A DNA stretch of 64,000 nucleotides, taken from NCBI GenBank assembly GCA_948099385.1, contig CANUEZ040000013.1:2408307-2472306 (forward strand). The letters are read 5' to 3'. Below the pieces are notes generated by a model, which had not been told where the DNA came from, made no database searches, and saw only the letters and a program-made list of their open reading frames with translations. This stretch comes from Fasciola hepatica (lineage: Eukaryota > Platyhelminthes > Trematoda > Plagiorchiida > Fasciolidae). Position numbers and translations under genes: made by a program. The stretch's first letter is position 1; each line of letters begins with the position of its first letter. Positions 12,701-27,700 of the stretch are shown piece after piece.

Positions 12701-15700
12701 AACCATGCGGACTTGAAGATGGAAATCAACGGCATCTCAGCCAACCAGCAAGATAGCCCATGTGAAGGGCTACCGAATAATCTGTCCACCAGAACAATGG
12801 GAAGGAAATGATGCCCAAAAGAATCAACCTAATGGACGCAGGCACCTGGCCAGAACGGAGCCGAAGCACTCAAGCAGCCGGAGAAGCGATGTTGTTACGG
12901 CGCAGACTTGACTTGTCTGGCTGGTCAAATACGAGTATGCCTCACCAACCCGGCTTTTTTGTTGCAATTTACTGTCCATCGACTGCTCCCGTCAGACTGG
13001 AGTTTGCTTGGCTTCTATTCAGTGATCTGACGGGCGAGATAGCATCTCGGGAAGTTAAAATGCATAGCTCTTTCGGTCACAGAGATACGCAAGACATCAA
13101 ACTACGTCAAGGTGTTGCGTGTGTGCCCGGACCAAGTATCGATCGTATTTAGGCTAATTCTCGATTGCAGGAACTGTATGGCTTGGCCCTCCGCCTATCT
13201 GCCCCGAAAAATGGCGGCAGCACCTTAATGAAGTGGATTAGGGCACATTTAAGGCTTGAGGAGTGTTAGACGAAAACACTTATGGTGCACGCCAACGTGG
13301 CACAGACATAAAGAGTGCTCCTAATTTATCGCATTTTCTCAGACCAGCTAACCGTTGGTAAGATATTTACAGTACCACTGTCGAACGGTAACTATAACAT
13401 TGGAAATCTACAAAAAGGTGGTACAAGCAGCACAAAGATGAACCCCACATCGGGTTAGACTCACCTCGCAACTGATTGGCATACGGCAACGTCTGGTTAG
13501 GAAGGCGCGTGGTCTCCATAAGCTTCAGAATTTGTTCTTTTATCCTATTACCAAACAGATTGAATGTACTCTCTGTGAGTGAATTCGCACTTTTCCAATG
13601 ACAAAATCTCGAGAAAGTGTCACCTGGATGCACATTATCGATCAGTTTGAGGATGGACCGCTCAAAATCACCATTCACAAGCATCTGCGGCGATGACGTC
13701 TCCCCTACGTGCTGGGGTACCAGACAATCAATAAGTGACTGCGCTTCGGAAATGCAGCACGGACTGGCATTTTCAAACAGGGCACGTAAGGTAAACAAAA
13801 CAAGCCATGGATGGAGGATAGTCAGAGGATTATCTACTGAACATTCCGACAGGATACGAGTCAAGGTTTTCAATGCAGCTGACGTGTCTGGTTGGAAAGA
13901 AAGGAAGGGGGTACCAGAGGAGTAAATGGCGATCATTGTGAGCTCGCAAGTGGCGAAAAACAGAAGACTAACTGGGGTCAACAAAGTTCTCGATTTCACA
14001 CATCTGCAAACTCTTGGAGTCCAACAAAAAATTAGTGGAGGAGCACCAAGATGAACACATCGTTGAAAACGCCTAACACGGGACAGAAAGTGAGCATTGA
14101 CGAGAATCTGTGGAATGACTCATCACATCGGGTATTTAACTGCGGGAAAAGGTACCTTTAAGGTACAAATCGGATGACATTGGTGAGAAATGATAACATT
14201 CATTATACTTCCTTTGTGTATCACAGAAAATCAGGACAATATTTCTTGATGAGAGACGTAGCGAATCAGAGGCTGACGCGGGGAAATTCGACCGATAACG
14301 GATACACACTTAAGCAAACGGAAGAAAGTCAACATCTGATGTATTTGGGACCGCCACCCTAACAGCAGATTACGTACACTATTCTCAGCGACTGAATCGA
14401 TAGTTGACACTTCTGAATAGTAACTCCAATAAACAACAGCCCGAACAGATGGATAAAATCAAACATTTCCCTGTTTAGAAAACTCTTGAATATTACAGTG
14501 ATGGCAAACAGATTTCCAATGTCCGATACACATACTCGAAGCCTCCGATGAGGATATCGTTATCATAGCAATACGGACGAAAACAAAACCAACAGATTAG
14601 CATATGCACTTAGATTATTTCTATAGATAATTCCAATCAATCACACATGGGGATGCGTCTTTGCCGAGTATCGAACCAGTAAATTTTGTCGAGATCTCTG
14701 TTTAGCTCTCCCACACATATGACAGGCACTTTACCATGCGATAAAAGTTCAGTAAGTTGCCTAGCAAACTTCCAGGTTTCCTAGCATCTTTTACCAGAGA
14801 AATGAACGAGTATACCACTGGCCCTCCCGTAACTTATGTGGCTTTCACACTAAACTGTCTAATAGCAGGCGTGACAGCAGTAAATTTCACATTTCGGTTT
14901 TCCCAGAGTAACTGCTGACTCATCGAACTACGTACACGCATAAGTACAGAGGTGCGACTCTTCAAGACCTGGCTTACCTTCATCGAACGGTTCAGTGACT
15001 TTATTCAGCACGGAAGCAAACGCCTCAGCAGCAATCACACGTAGATACGTTTGGATCGTCTGTGGGGTATCGCTTTCTGCTAGACTTTGAAGCATTTGAC
15101 ATGTGACAGTCAACCACTTGATCGAACGCAAGTGTTCAGCACAGTGAATCAACTGAAGGTTCGAATATGAAAATTGGTTCAAATATGAGACGTGACAGGT
15201 TATAATTTGGAAACCACTCATTAGATAGCAAATAAACTGGACCAGCTGAAACGGGACAGCGAAAGTGCTATTCGAGGAAAATTTCGCACTGGGGACCTCA
15301 ATCAGTGAACATAGTCACATTTCAGAAAAAAACGAAAGGAACCATTTATTGGCACTTTGAAATGACCAAAAAACAATGCAGAAAAAAAAACGCTGGTTCA
15401 ACCACCAAGGTTCGTGCAAAGTTCCTCTGTTAATTTCATCTTCAACCGGAGCACGTGCTAAACAAGACATTGTTCAGTGGCAACAGATGTTTACGCGGGA
15501 GGAGATAAGTCCAAGTGTAGAACTTGCAGAGGGATATGAACAGCGTGCAGACAAGTCCTGGTACAGGAAGATCAAAAAAACACGAGTTGGCCTTCTCATT
15601 GATGAAATTTTTGATTATATGAGTACTTATAAGAAGGACCGACTATATCCCCACAAAGGACCATGGACAAAAATATTAACAAGACATCGAGGGGCAAACG

Positions 15701-18700
15701 ACGCAAAACCTTACAGTTAAGAAGAGGTATTTTACCAAGGAGAGTAGCGTTTGTGCACCACATTGATTGCAACTTCGGTTGACTAGTAAGTTATTTAAAC
15801 CACTGAACTATCGAGTGGCAAGCAGAATCTATGACGTAAGGTATTCATGAAAAACCATGAATGCAGAGACGAACAAGGCAGATCTTATGCCTCGATCTAG
15901 TTAGATCCTTGAGTGAGTGTCCTGGAAGTGGTACCGTCCGATGTGCGAGGAATAAAAATTGAAACGCTCGTTCCCATTGTGTTTAAAAACATTTCGGTGT
16001 TTAAGTTTTGATATACACATACATGACCGAAGCGGTTCTTTGAGACTGCGGTTGAATAACGTATGTAGACTCCAACCACGCTGTGCAGGACTGTCGTCCC
16101 GTAATTGAGTGACTCACAGACAATCTTCACAATGCTATTTGTAGATTCGTACAATGATCGTGAAAGCAAGTCTCTGACCCTACCAGTAACTCACCGTTTT
16201 CCTGGCTTCAACGCTACTTTTCAGTATGAGAGTCAGTTATCCACTGAAGTGCATGGTTTGCAGTCTCATAAAATCGACTTGTATCGGAAACGCGCAATGC
16301 GCCCAACTCACATCTAGCTCTGTCACAGTACTTTGTTACAAGCACCGAATCTGTCCAGGAGTCAGTAGACCTAGTAGAATGGAAGAGCAACAATCCCATC
16401 AAAAACGGTTAGATTGAAACCGACGTCGTTCACAGCGTCAAAGTGCTGCCACCCTTGAGAAAAATCGTAAGATTTTGTGAAGAAAAGCCGAAGAAATGGG
16501 GAATGCACTAACTACTGCAGCCGAAGTATTCACCTATCGTACTGAAAGTTTAGGCGTCCTTAAGGCTACGTGGCTTTATGCTAGTTTGTGTGGAACTAAG
16601 AAGGGCTGGGAGAAGTGGGATGCTCCACGCATGCGGGTTGAAACATTGGAATGAATGGCGGAAACTGTGAGAAGCAGAGATCTTTTCGTGGTTCTCTATC
16701 GAATAAGACTTCCTGAGAACGCACGCTCAGTTTTTATTGCGTGTGATGGTCGGAGTGACATCTATTATTCTAGAGAACTGACTGTTAACCGGTGGCAGTC
16801 GAGTGGTTTAGAGCGTTTGTTTACCACCTCGGAGGTCAGAGGTTCGAACCCCCGCCAACACCGGTTACTTTGGTGGTAGACAGTAACCCACTGTCGTCCG
16901 ACTCGTTACCACACGTGGTTCCCCACCTCAAGTCTCAGAGTATGGTTGCCGGTTTTCCCTAATAATGCAAATGACCTTTTTCTGGCTATGGGGTATGTCC
17001 CCTACATAGCACTCATGCCCAAACATGAAATAGTTAAAAAAAAACTGAAACAAGTTGTTAAACAAGCTGGAGATGTTCAAACCGATTGGCAACTCCAAAT
17101 CCCATAAGTTTCTACAAAATTCATTATACATCTTTTAAACGAAGTTCAAGGCAGAATGGATAGAATCAGGTTGAATGACGCTGAACATCGGCGATAATAG
17201 AAAACTCACTTGCGGTCGGAGACCTGAAATGATGGAGCACCGTGAAAGAATGCGCATCGGAATAGAACCAAATTCCTAAAAGGATAATATTGAGTTTTAA
17301 TTTCGCTCATGACAATTCAAGTGAGCAAAGCGCAAAATCACTCACCTTTGTTTTCGTGTAGTCGTAGGCAACGAGCAGTGAATTCTGTTGCCTAGAAGGC
17401 AGCACATAAATTCTAGGGTTATTAACAGTATTATCATTCACGTCAGCTTCAATCTGAACAACAACCAACCATGCATTGGACGTGATGCTTCTGGTTACTA
17501 TCCCTCAACAGGAACTACCTAAATCAGAAACCAGAAGACTAAAATCAAGGAAGTAACGAGTATCAAGTGGATGAAAACGGTGTGCGAATACCAGAAAATG
17601 ACTTGGTCGCGACGAGCAGTCATACCCACCAAAGCATTTAAACACTGGATTAGTAAATCCCTTGGACCACACTCGGTAAGGGTACTCTGCTCCACATTAC
17701 AACGTCTGTCGTCGTTATCCTTACTATTATGGTAAAGTAAACGTACGGGACAACGAGTATTACAGTGTACGAAAAGACGTTACCTTGGTCTCTTGCCCGG
17801 CCTATTTGCTCTAAGAAACTTTCCATGGGAACTGCCACAGTCAGTTCTAGATAACATCTTGCCTACATCACTGTAGTCATTGTTCATGACAATATTTTGT
17901 GTTGTTTCGTTGCATTTGTGAATAATTCAGTTATTCTGGTCGGTGGAAGAATTCAACGTAAGCAGAAAAAGACAACTGGTCATGTGGATGACCTCAAACA
18001 GTTTGACAACAGATGTGCATGACCAGTCATCTTGCAAATTCTCTTCCTCTGTGCAAAGGGCTATATCAAACCTGATTTTCAAAAAATTTGGAATGTGGAT
18101 CCCGGATCTCCGAGTTCAGAAAAACTATTCGAATGCATTTGTCGCAGAAAAAAAACTCAATGGATAAGATGGTACAGCCCTCTGCAAGTTAAGATCGATA
18201 TTATTACAGGATAAGCTGCACAACAGAATAACACACTATCGGGATGCGTTAGAAGATTTCGGTCAATGAAGTGGGCTAAACAGGAGAAAACTGGTTTCGT
18301 CGATAAGTAACAAATGTTTGCCGTTATCTGACCTTACATTTGGACTACGATCATCATAATCCAAAGTTGGTAATGGGTCTGCCTTGGAAGAATTTGCAAT
18401 CAGGTATCCTATTCACTCAAAGAGCACGAATAACGATTCATAAGAACACAACAGAAAGATGATAAAGAAAAGAGTATAGAAAACACCACCTACTTTTGAG
18501 AAGCAATAGCAGAGGTCAGCCGGAACACAGTACCAATCTGCTTGATTTTCAAAAAATAATCTGGCTCAGTTTGATCAAACAAGTGCAAAAGCAGTTTGGC
18601 TTTGCTGGTCAATAACATGCACAGTTTCGTAGCGATCTCTTCGTTCGGTGATGGATCGAGCATGGACTGGGCTACAGTGTGTAACACAGAAATCAGTCGG

Positions 18701-21700
18701 TAGGCTGAAACGAAGAAAGACAGAGATGAAGAGACAAACAAAACATGGATGAAGAAATGGGCCCCCAAATATCTCAACGACGCCGTGAGCGATTTATTTC
18801 TTATCGAAAAATGTACCCACATATCGGACAATTATTCATTTCGAAATTACGTCTATTACATGACAGGAAAATCACACTGAACGAATGATAGTCATAAACG
18901 AGTCGCAAGAATTGTAGCTTTGATCTGAAGGACTAGCCCCATTGCCAACGAACTACTGTCACTGAAAGGCAGGTTCAATGTTCCTTCCCAGCCAACCAAA
19001 CGCAGGGAAAATGTTTCTTATGAAACAAATCAGTCCTTGGACTGGTCAAAGTTTAGGTAAAACCACACCATAGTGAGCGGTCGCGTAGTGAATTAGGTGA
19101 ATAGTAGGTCCAATAAAATCAATTTCAACATTCAGAGTCGCTAGATGCCCTTCTTGACCACAATCGGGGTGTTGAATGTCACAGATCGTCTGCAGTCCAG
19201 TATAACTCAGTAAAATGTCGTCCTCTGCATGCGCGTGCGGAGACAAACCATGGACATTTATACCGAAAGCCAACATGAATTGATTGAGTACCGCAAGAAC
19301 ACGACTTCAGTCCGATTTATGCAGGTAACTTTATCCGATCACTCGGTGGTTAAAAATAGCATTCTTGAAGGCTTGGGCTGCAAATCCCTGTGTCGCTCGC
19401 CATCTTCTCAAGCGGACAATCCAACGCAACGTACATTCGCGAGAAATAAGAAAGTCAAAAGCTGGAAACTGCTACCGTTTCCAGTAGCAACGTTAGACAT
19501 TCCAACCTCCAAGAGTGTACCCACTCCCGAAGAACCCACTACAAGAGAAAGTGCGTGCGAGATGTGGATAAAGACTAGACAGCATTTCTCAGTACCATCT
19601 AGCAAATCAAATTGAATTCGACAGAGCGTTCGTCACACAGAAACAATCAAAACAGTCCATTCAAAGATAGGATAAAAGTGAAGATGTCGAAGAAACTCAC
19701 CTACGGGACAACAAGTGCTCTGATCTATCTCTTTGCATAAGAAACGAAAAACGAAGTCAAAAACTTCCGGGTTTGAACAAGCCATCGTTTCGAGGATATC
19801 TGTCGCCAAAGTGGATTTCTCTGAAGGCACTGAAAGTGAGATCAACAAGATATAAATGTCGTGGAAACCACAAATGTTTAAAGCAATCTCAGTTACCGAA
19901 ATATGTCAACTTTTAGCGACGAAGGTTTCATAAGTGGATCGTAGTATGATGGTAATCAAAAGGAAAAATAATTGAAATTCAAGGTACCAGGAAAACCTAC
20001 ATTGTTCGACCTGGGCAAACAACAACTTATTCAATGTCACCACGTTCGATGAGACCCCATAAAGCAACGACGTCAAGCGAATAAGTTCCGTTCTGTAAAA
20101 TAAATGTCACAAAGTTTAAACAATTTCGCGTACATTGTTTTAAGGTTAACAAAACGAATAGAGAAGTCCATTGTCCACGATAGACGGAAATGTCGAGAGA
20201 AGGGGAAGAACTCCGCAGTAAAGTTATATCATCTTGTCATTAGGCACTGATTAGGCGAAAATCGTAGAAGTTAATTAAAGAAGCCGAATACCGATTGCAT
20301 AACAAGTTCATGAAGCCTTCTGTAAAAAAGGTGAATTAACTTTCTGTCAGATCCAAACCGCAACTACGAATAAACACCAGCTTCACTCGCGCACAACGGA
20401 ATCTATTAATCGAAATGAAAACAATTTATACCTAATTGATTATTCAGCTGTTTTAACAGTGATCGAACGAACAACCCTCAGTTCGAACTCCGATCCCTTT
20501 CAGGGATACTATACTCGCAGTGGATCAGATCAAACATGTTACAAAATGACGTTTACCGTGGTTGTTTATCAGGGGAAATTTGGGTCCCCGTCCCTAAAAG
20601 CCACCTGTAATGAAAATATTGGACGTTCCCGGTCCGAAGTATGGCAAAAGAAAAGGTGAATAACTGTGGGTGTTACAGAGTAAAACCAGTGATCATTCAT
20701 GAAAACGTTCATCATTGTCACTACATCTAACAAGACTAACTGATGTTTAGTTGACTCAGTAGCATCAAGAAGCACGAAAGTTGAACAAATCGACAGACAG
20801 AAATAATGGCAACAATGCGGTCTTGAACGTGCCGAATTATGCTGAGGTTTTCACTTGAAATGTGATGTTGATCCACCATATGAATAAACTGGCATAAAAA
20901 CGAAGTCAATCGATCGAGAGAGATCGGATTTGTACGACTGACAAGTGACAGCATCCGCATTCGCACAACCAGGCCGAACGGACAAAAACACATCAGCTGA
21001 AAGACCGACGAAGGCAAACCGGTCGACTGAATGTTGACAAAAAAGGCAACATCGATTTGATGGAGTAAATCCTCGAGACACGAATAAAGGGAATCTACAT
21101 GTCTGAACGCGTCCAGTGTTTCCGGATCGAAATCGTTCTGAGTTTCTGTAACACGAGTGAGAAGACCAATCGCAATTTTATACAATTTCAGTAAGATAGT
21201 CGGTAAAAATATGCTGAGAATTAAAAATACGCCAGTCTGGTTGACTGCTCAAGACTAGTTGTAAAACGTCTTGAAAAAAGTTCAGTTCAGACAGCCATTA
21301 ACCATGCACCGGGTGTGGTGGCTTTGGTTTCTATCTCCTCGCGGCAACCTCAAAAGGAAATAATGAAGGAGAAGAGAGTATGAAAGCAGTTAGAGGAGAA
21401 CTACATTTTTGTAACTAAGTCGAGGAAGAGAGTTTGTGGATGCAACAGCGCCACTGATCGCGGCATCTAGCCATATCCCCCAAAGTTATCTAACCGTTGA
21501 GTGGCAGGGTCTTTTGGAACCCACCCAGGAAGTCTTACACGCCCTACATCGCCAAGTCCACTAGTTAGGCTTTTCATACCTTTCTTCCACGTCATGGATT
21601 GACCACCCTTATTCATCTTTCAACCAGTACCCGCCTCAGCAAACACAGCACCCCGAGGGATCCTGTCAGGGTAAATGCGAACCACATTCCCAACCATTTT

Positions 21701-24700
21701 AGCCTAGTCAGCTTAAGTGTTTCGTCCGATGATTCGATCCTTGAATCTAAGACTTTCCGCCGAACCCCAGCATTGCTCACACGGTGTTCCCACCAGATTC
21801 GAGCAATACTACGAAGACAACGGTGTTCAAATACCGACAATCTTTGTATGTCCTCCACCAGCAGTGGCCATGTCTCCGAACCATACAAAAGCACGGGCCT
21901 GACTGCTGCAGCGTACACTCGACCCTTGATGGGTAAACGGATGTCATGTCGATGCCACAGTTGACTCACGTTGACAAACGTCAAGCGAGCCTTCTGTATA
22001 CGCACAGACACCTCATCCGATATCCGACCTCCGGGTGAGATGCAGTTACCCAGATAACAGAACTTGTCTACTACGTTTATAGTCTCCTCAGACACTGAAG
22101 GGTTTGGCGTTTGACCAACCCAGTCCTCTAACAGCACCTTGCACTTTGAAGGTGCAAAACGCATACCGAACATTGCTACGCAACCCGTCAAGCTGTCTAG
22201 AAAAGTTTGCAACTTACCTGGATCTTCACTTAGAACAATTATGTCGTCCGCATACTCAAGGTCTGATACCTTTCCATCAGGGAAATGTTCTATGCCGCTA
22301 TCCTCACCTGACAAAAGTGTGGTTTCTAGGACACTATCATTTACAAAGGGAAAGACGAAAGGAGAGATGGGGAAACCATGACGTACACCACTTCTCCAGG
22401 TGAACTCGGGTGAAAGATCACCGTAAGCCCGAACTCCGCTTCGGCTATTAATGTAAAGGGATTTCACGATGGAAATGAATTTCTCTGGTACACCCTTCAA
22501 CAAGAGGCAGCGCCAGAGAACTGTGCGGTCAATTGAGTCGAACGCCGCCTTATGATCAATAAAAAAGGAGATAGTGGGTCTACAGAAGGTGTGTCTGTGT
22601 TCTAAAAATTTTGACCAATACAACCTTGACCAGGTCTGAACCCAGCTGGATTCTCGCGCGAGCACTGTTCGCGAGCATTAGATAAACGGTGGAGAATAAT
22701 ATCAGCCTGCAGTTTGGATACGATGCTAACCAGACTTATTCCTCTGTGGTTTTCACACGAGGACCTGTCGCCTTTCTTATAAGTCGGTACGACCACCGAT
22801 TCACACTAACTCTTTGGAACTTGTTCCTTCTACCATATCAAACCGAGGAGTTTTGTCAACTCCAGTAAAAGTGCTGGGCCACCGTCTTTGAAAATAGAGA
22901 AAGGCAACCCATCCAGTCCGGCACTCTTATGTCGTTTAAGATAGCTTATCTCACGAAGAACCTCCGTTTCTGACGGAGGACTGGTATCTGCATCAAGAGC
23001 TGTACCCATTGCGCCAGTGAGCAAACCTGAGGAGGATAAAAGCCAATTAAACTGTTTCTCGAAATGCCCTGCCCAAAGAACTAGACGACGCTCCTGAATT
23101 TAAATCAGTGAGCCGTTCGCTTCTTCGATCAATTCGCTAACACCTGACTTAAGTGGACCGGCTTGTCTAATCGGACGGAAAAGGTTGCGGCTGTTGCCAA
23201 TCACGGCGGCTTTTTCCATCTCCCTTCACTTCTCAATCCACCACTGCTCACGGTCACTTCTCAGGCTCCGAATCAGTTGGTGTTAAAGGCATCTCCGTGC
23301 CTCATCGTATCTGGAATCCGGAGAAATCGTTCTGCGCACATCTAACAGTGCAACTGAAGATGCAGATTTTCATCGTTTCTGTGTGCGTCTGGTTGTTGGA
23401 CCTTGGGTGGCATCAGCAGCCGCACGTAGAGCCTGTTTGATCTCTGTCCTTCGCTCTTCTGGATCCTGGGGATTTAACTGCATCGATAACCTGGTGGATG
23501 ATAAATTTCGGAAATCATCGAATACCTACGTAACTATATTGAAAGCAACACAACTGAGACAGACATTCCCCCTTAATCGGAAATAACTGTTGTTTTTCTG
23601 TGCATACAACATTCAGTTCAAGTTCAACAATCAGATCGCCAAAAGGATGGGATTGGCAGTGGGCTCACCCCTCGGCCCACTATTTGCTGTCTTTGTGGCA
23701 TACTTAGGAAATGGCCTACTTGGATCTTCAACCCAAAACTGTTGTGTTTGCAAACGCAATGTGGATGACGTTTTATGTGTAGTCAATTCATCAGACCACA
23801 TAAGTCAACTACTAGACAGGTTCAACTCAGCGCATACAAACTTATGATTCACAGTAGAAACAGAGTTAAACAACACAATCGTCTTCTTTGACGTTCGGTG
23901 TCAGCGTGAAGACGGCTTAATCAGCCGGTCAGTATGCAGAAAAACAACGTGGAATCGGCAACGCATCCACTCCCAAGTTTTGTCCCTCTTAAGATTAAAA
24001 TGAAGCCAATTCGGTGCCTCATAAACCGACTAAACAGAATATTCTCGGAGGAACCTGTTGAAGAACTGTAAACGGTTCGAAGAACCTTCATCCAAAACGG
24101 CTATCCGGATCGATTAGTTGAGATCATGCGAATGAAAGTGGAAGATCCAAAGAAGTTTGTGGTGAAAAGAAAGCCAATATACATCTCTCTGCTATCTATG
24201 GGCGATACATTGGTAGAGATTGTGCAGAGAAGATTGTCAGGCATGATCGGCAAAAGGTTCTACATAGCTAAACTTCGGGTTTTGTTCGAATCCCAGCCAG
24301 CCGTGCTTTTGCGGCTGAAAGACAAAGTACCTGACTGTGCAATCCCATTGTGCTTATCTACTCACTTGTTCCTGTGGGACAAAGTACATCGGCCGCACGA
24401 CCAGGGATTTGTCTGATGGCAACCGCAAACACCACCCTCGAGTTGGGCCTGAACCACACTTCTTCCTTCTTGTGACAACGAATCCCTATTGTTTCCTCTT
24501 ATTTGTTCAACTCGTCCAATTCCTTAACTTGTCGTAGTATATTGTGATGTTATGGCATGAGTATGAATCACTGAAAACGAGCTTGTTCGCCAATGTGTTC
24601 ATTGGGAATTTTTCGGCATTTCAATTCTTAAACGAAATGATTTTTTGGCTCAATGGGACTTTCGATAAGTAGCTTGCATCACTTTTGTGGGGTACTTTTA

Positions 24701-27700
24701 GGCACATAGCACCAGACAGTCATTTCACGCAACGTGGTCAAGTGTTTACTTGGCTGTATAAGTGCGTGGTCTCACTGATTTTTCTCGATTACATGAGAAG
24801 ACTAGTGAATATGCTCCAAAGCACTTGATTTAAGAAACCAACCTGATAGGACAGAATGTGTAGGGCAGTCTCTGTATGACAAGCAGAAATGAAAACGTTG
24901 AAATATTGGCTTCGGTCAGATTTTGGTGCATGCACATCTACAGATAAGTCATTTATTCCCACGCGCATCATTTCACTGGTGACTGACAAGCAATTTCGCT
25001 AAGTCACATTTGTGTAATGCATAGAAGGAAATGTAAGTGATCAGAAAAACACAGCAAACGTCGACTAGACTGCATGCAGAAGTGACAGTTTTCAGATAGC
25101 AAGTTAGCATGTTATTGCAACGTCTTACCTGAGGATTCCGGTGAAACGATTGTAGGTAATTCAAACAACCACCACTGGAGTCTGTGGTTTTCACACGAGG
25201 ACCTGTCGCCTTTCTTATAAATCGGTACGACCACCGATTCACACTAACTCTTTGGAACTTGTTCCTTCTACCATATCAAACCGAGGAGTTTTGTCAACTC
25301 CAGTAAAAGTGCTGGGCCACCGTCTTTGAAAATAGAGAAAGGCAACCCATCCAGTCCGGCACTCTTATGTCGTTTAAGATAGCTTATCTCACGAAGAACC
25401 TCCGTTTCTGACGGAGGACTGGTATCTACATCAAGAGCTGTACCCATTGCGCCAGTGAGCAAACCTGAGGAGGATAAAAGCCAATTAAACTGTTTCTCGA
25501 AATGCTCTGCCCAAAGAGCTGGACGACGCTCCTAAATTTAAATCAGTGAGCCGTTCGCTTCTTCGATCAATTCGCTAACACCTGACTTAAGTGGACCGGC
25601 TTGTCTAATCGGACGGAAAAGGTTGCGGCTGTTGCCAATCACGGCAGCTTTTTCCATCTCCCTTCACTTCTCAATCCACCACTGCTCACGGTCACTTCTC
25701 AGGCTCCGAATCAGTTGGTGTTAAAGGCATCTCCGTGCATCATCGTATCTGGAATCCGGAGAAATCGTTCTGTGCACATCTAACAGTGCAACTGAAGATG
25801 CAGATTTTCATCGTTTCTGTGTGCGTCTGGTTGTTGGACCTTGGGTGGCATCAGCAGCCGCACGTAGAGCCTGTTTGATCTCTGTTCTTCGCTCTTCTGG
25901 ATCCTGGGGATTTAACTGCATTGATAACCTGGTGGATAATTCTGTTCGGAAAGCAGGTCGTTGGTTATCACCCAGCAGCTGCTGCGGGGCGCGGTTCGTT
26001 TTCGCGTTGTTTCGGCCACCAACGAGGCGCAAGCTGAAGCGCGCGCGGACAAGAGCGTGATCAGTGTCTACAGACGTGGACTAAAATGATCGTCAGTCTT
26101 GAATTGATCCGCGCCAGTGGCAACCGATAGCAATATGGTCGATCTGAGTTCAGCGCTTTGAATGCACAGGAGGACATCAGGCTAGTCGATGTCGCTTTTT
26201 GTGCGAGAACTTTGTACGCGAATAGTGAAACGAGAAGCCGAGCTTTTATTTTGGAAGCGAAGTGTTACCACTGAAGTTGAGTCTTGTATGCAGGTTTTGA
26301 GAGTCCTAGGTAGGGCACCCTGTTGCCCCGTTTGGCAAGGTGTGCGGGCGTTGAGAGCAGCTAAGTGATAAGGATGCTTCAGTCGGAGAATGGATTCTCT
26401 TTCTCCTCTTGTCTTTAATTCGTACCGTTTCCGAGAGCCACAAGTTCACAGTCACAACCTATTGTGGCTACATGTACGCACTTAAAACTGAAACGTAAAG
26501 AGTGAAGAGCAGAGAGACAAGGAGTGTTTCCAGATTGACCCCTGGCGATTCCTGGGCACATCATACTTTGCGGCTGCCTACACCAAAGAATGGGTTTTTA
26601 TTTGGGAACCCTAACCGGAGCCTTTGACTCAAAAGTCTCATCCACTAGGCAGTGGGGCATTAACCCAGAACGGAAACATGACCGAAGAACCCGTGAAGGA
26701 GCTTCTTCTGGTCTGTCATATGGGACCTGATCACTGCATGCGTTTTGTCTTGTCTTCGGTGGTGCTTCGTTATCGATCCGCTTTTCGAATTCAGTCCCAT
26801 GCACCCAACGGAGCAAGCGGAGCGTGGAGGGGGCAGCATCCTTTGCGCTGGGGGCTGCCCAGCTTAGGCGGGCGATAGCTGCCCAATGAGGTTTGATGAC
26901 TTCTCCTACCGTCGACAGAAACCCCAAGTACTCCACCTATACATCCATTTGGTGGAGGTTTTTAGACCGGCAAACTGTTTCTCTGTGTTTATTCGCCGGA
27001 GTGTCCTCTCCAGGGGCACACTAGCTAGAACCAGATGTTGCCCAGCAATTGGTTCTGAGACTGGACTTCGGCTGGCCTCTACCCATTGACCTGTCAGGCA
27101 TGATTGCATCTCCGGCTTAAGGAAACCATCCTGCATAGCTCTTTGGGTCATGGAGGCACGCAAGCCATCACACAACGCCAAGGTGCAATCTCGTCGTGAT
27201 AGTTAAAAAAGGTTACCCGCGGTCACCGAAACGTTTACAACCTACCCACGATTTCGACTACGCCGTGCTACTGAACAATAAAATTTCATCATAATATTTC
27301 ACATGGTGCACCGATTTTTCGATGCACTCCGAAATGATCTCGGTTCTGACACATTACCACGGCACTCAACTGTAAATAGCTACCAGGAAGTCAAAAAATG
27401 AAGAACGGACATGGTTACGACTGTAGTTCCATTGTGCAATCAAGAAAGAATAATTTGCTGCCACCAACAATCACGTTTGACTTGTTGGGACCTTACGTGA
27501 TTATCTCACTTCAAGTATCAGGAATGCCAGTTCTGGATAGTGCAACAAAGTGAAGCTAATCAATGGACTCTAAGACCACCAGTCAAGAAGAGTAGTATCT
27601 GATCCTTTTCGAGGACGGTATCATCATATATATGGAAAATGTTCCATTAAGCAATGTCTGTACCACTACTAGACCCAGTTAGAAATGAAGTAACAAGGTT

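Noticed and set aside
12623..12811. Small gene on the plus strand (62 codons)
   Set aside because: It lies wholly within repeat R5, has no splice context and does not keep its frame in the second copy.
13617..13925. 102-codon plus-strand frame
   Set aside because: It is antisense to MMS19 exon 18, which has homology and splice support.
16791..16861. Functional tRNA gene
   Set aside because: The B box is perfect, but the acceptor and T stems do not pair. A second copy shares non-tRNA flanks, so it is a SINE.
22139..22403. Plus-strand frames of 80-99 codons
   Set aside because: Antisense to the RTE reverse transcriptase on the minus strand.
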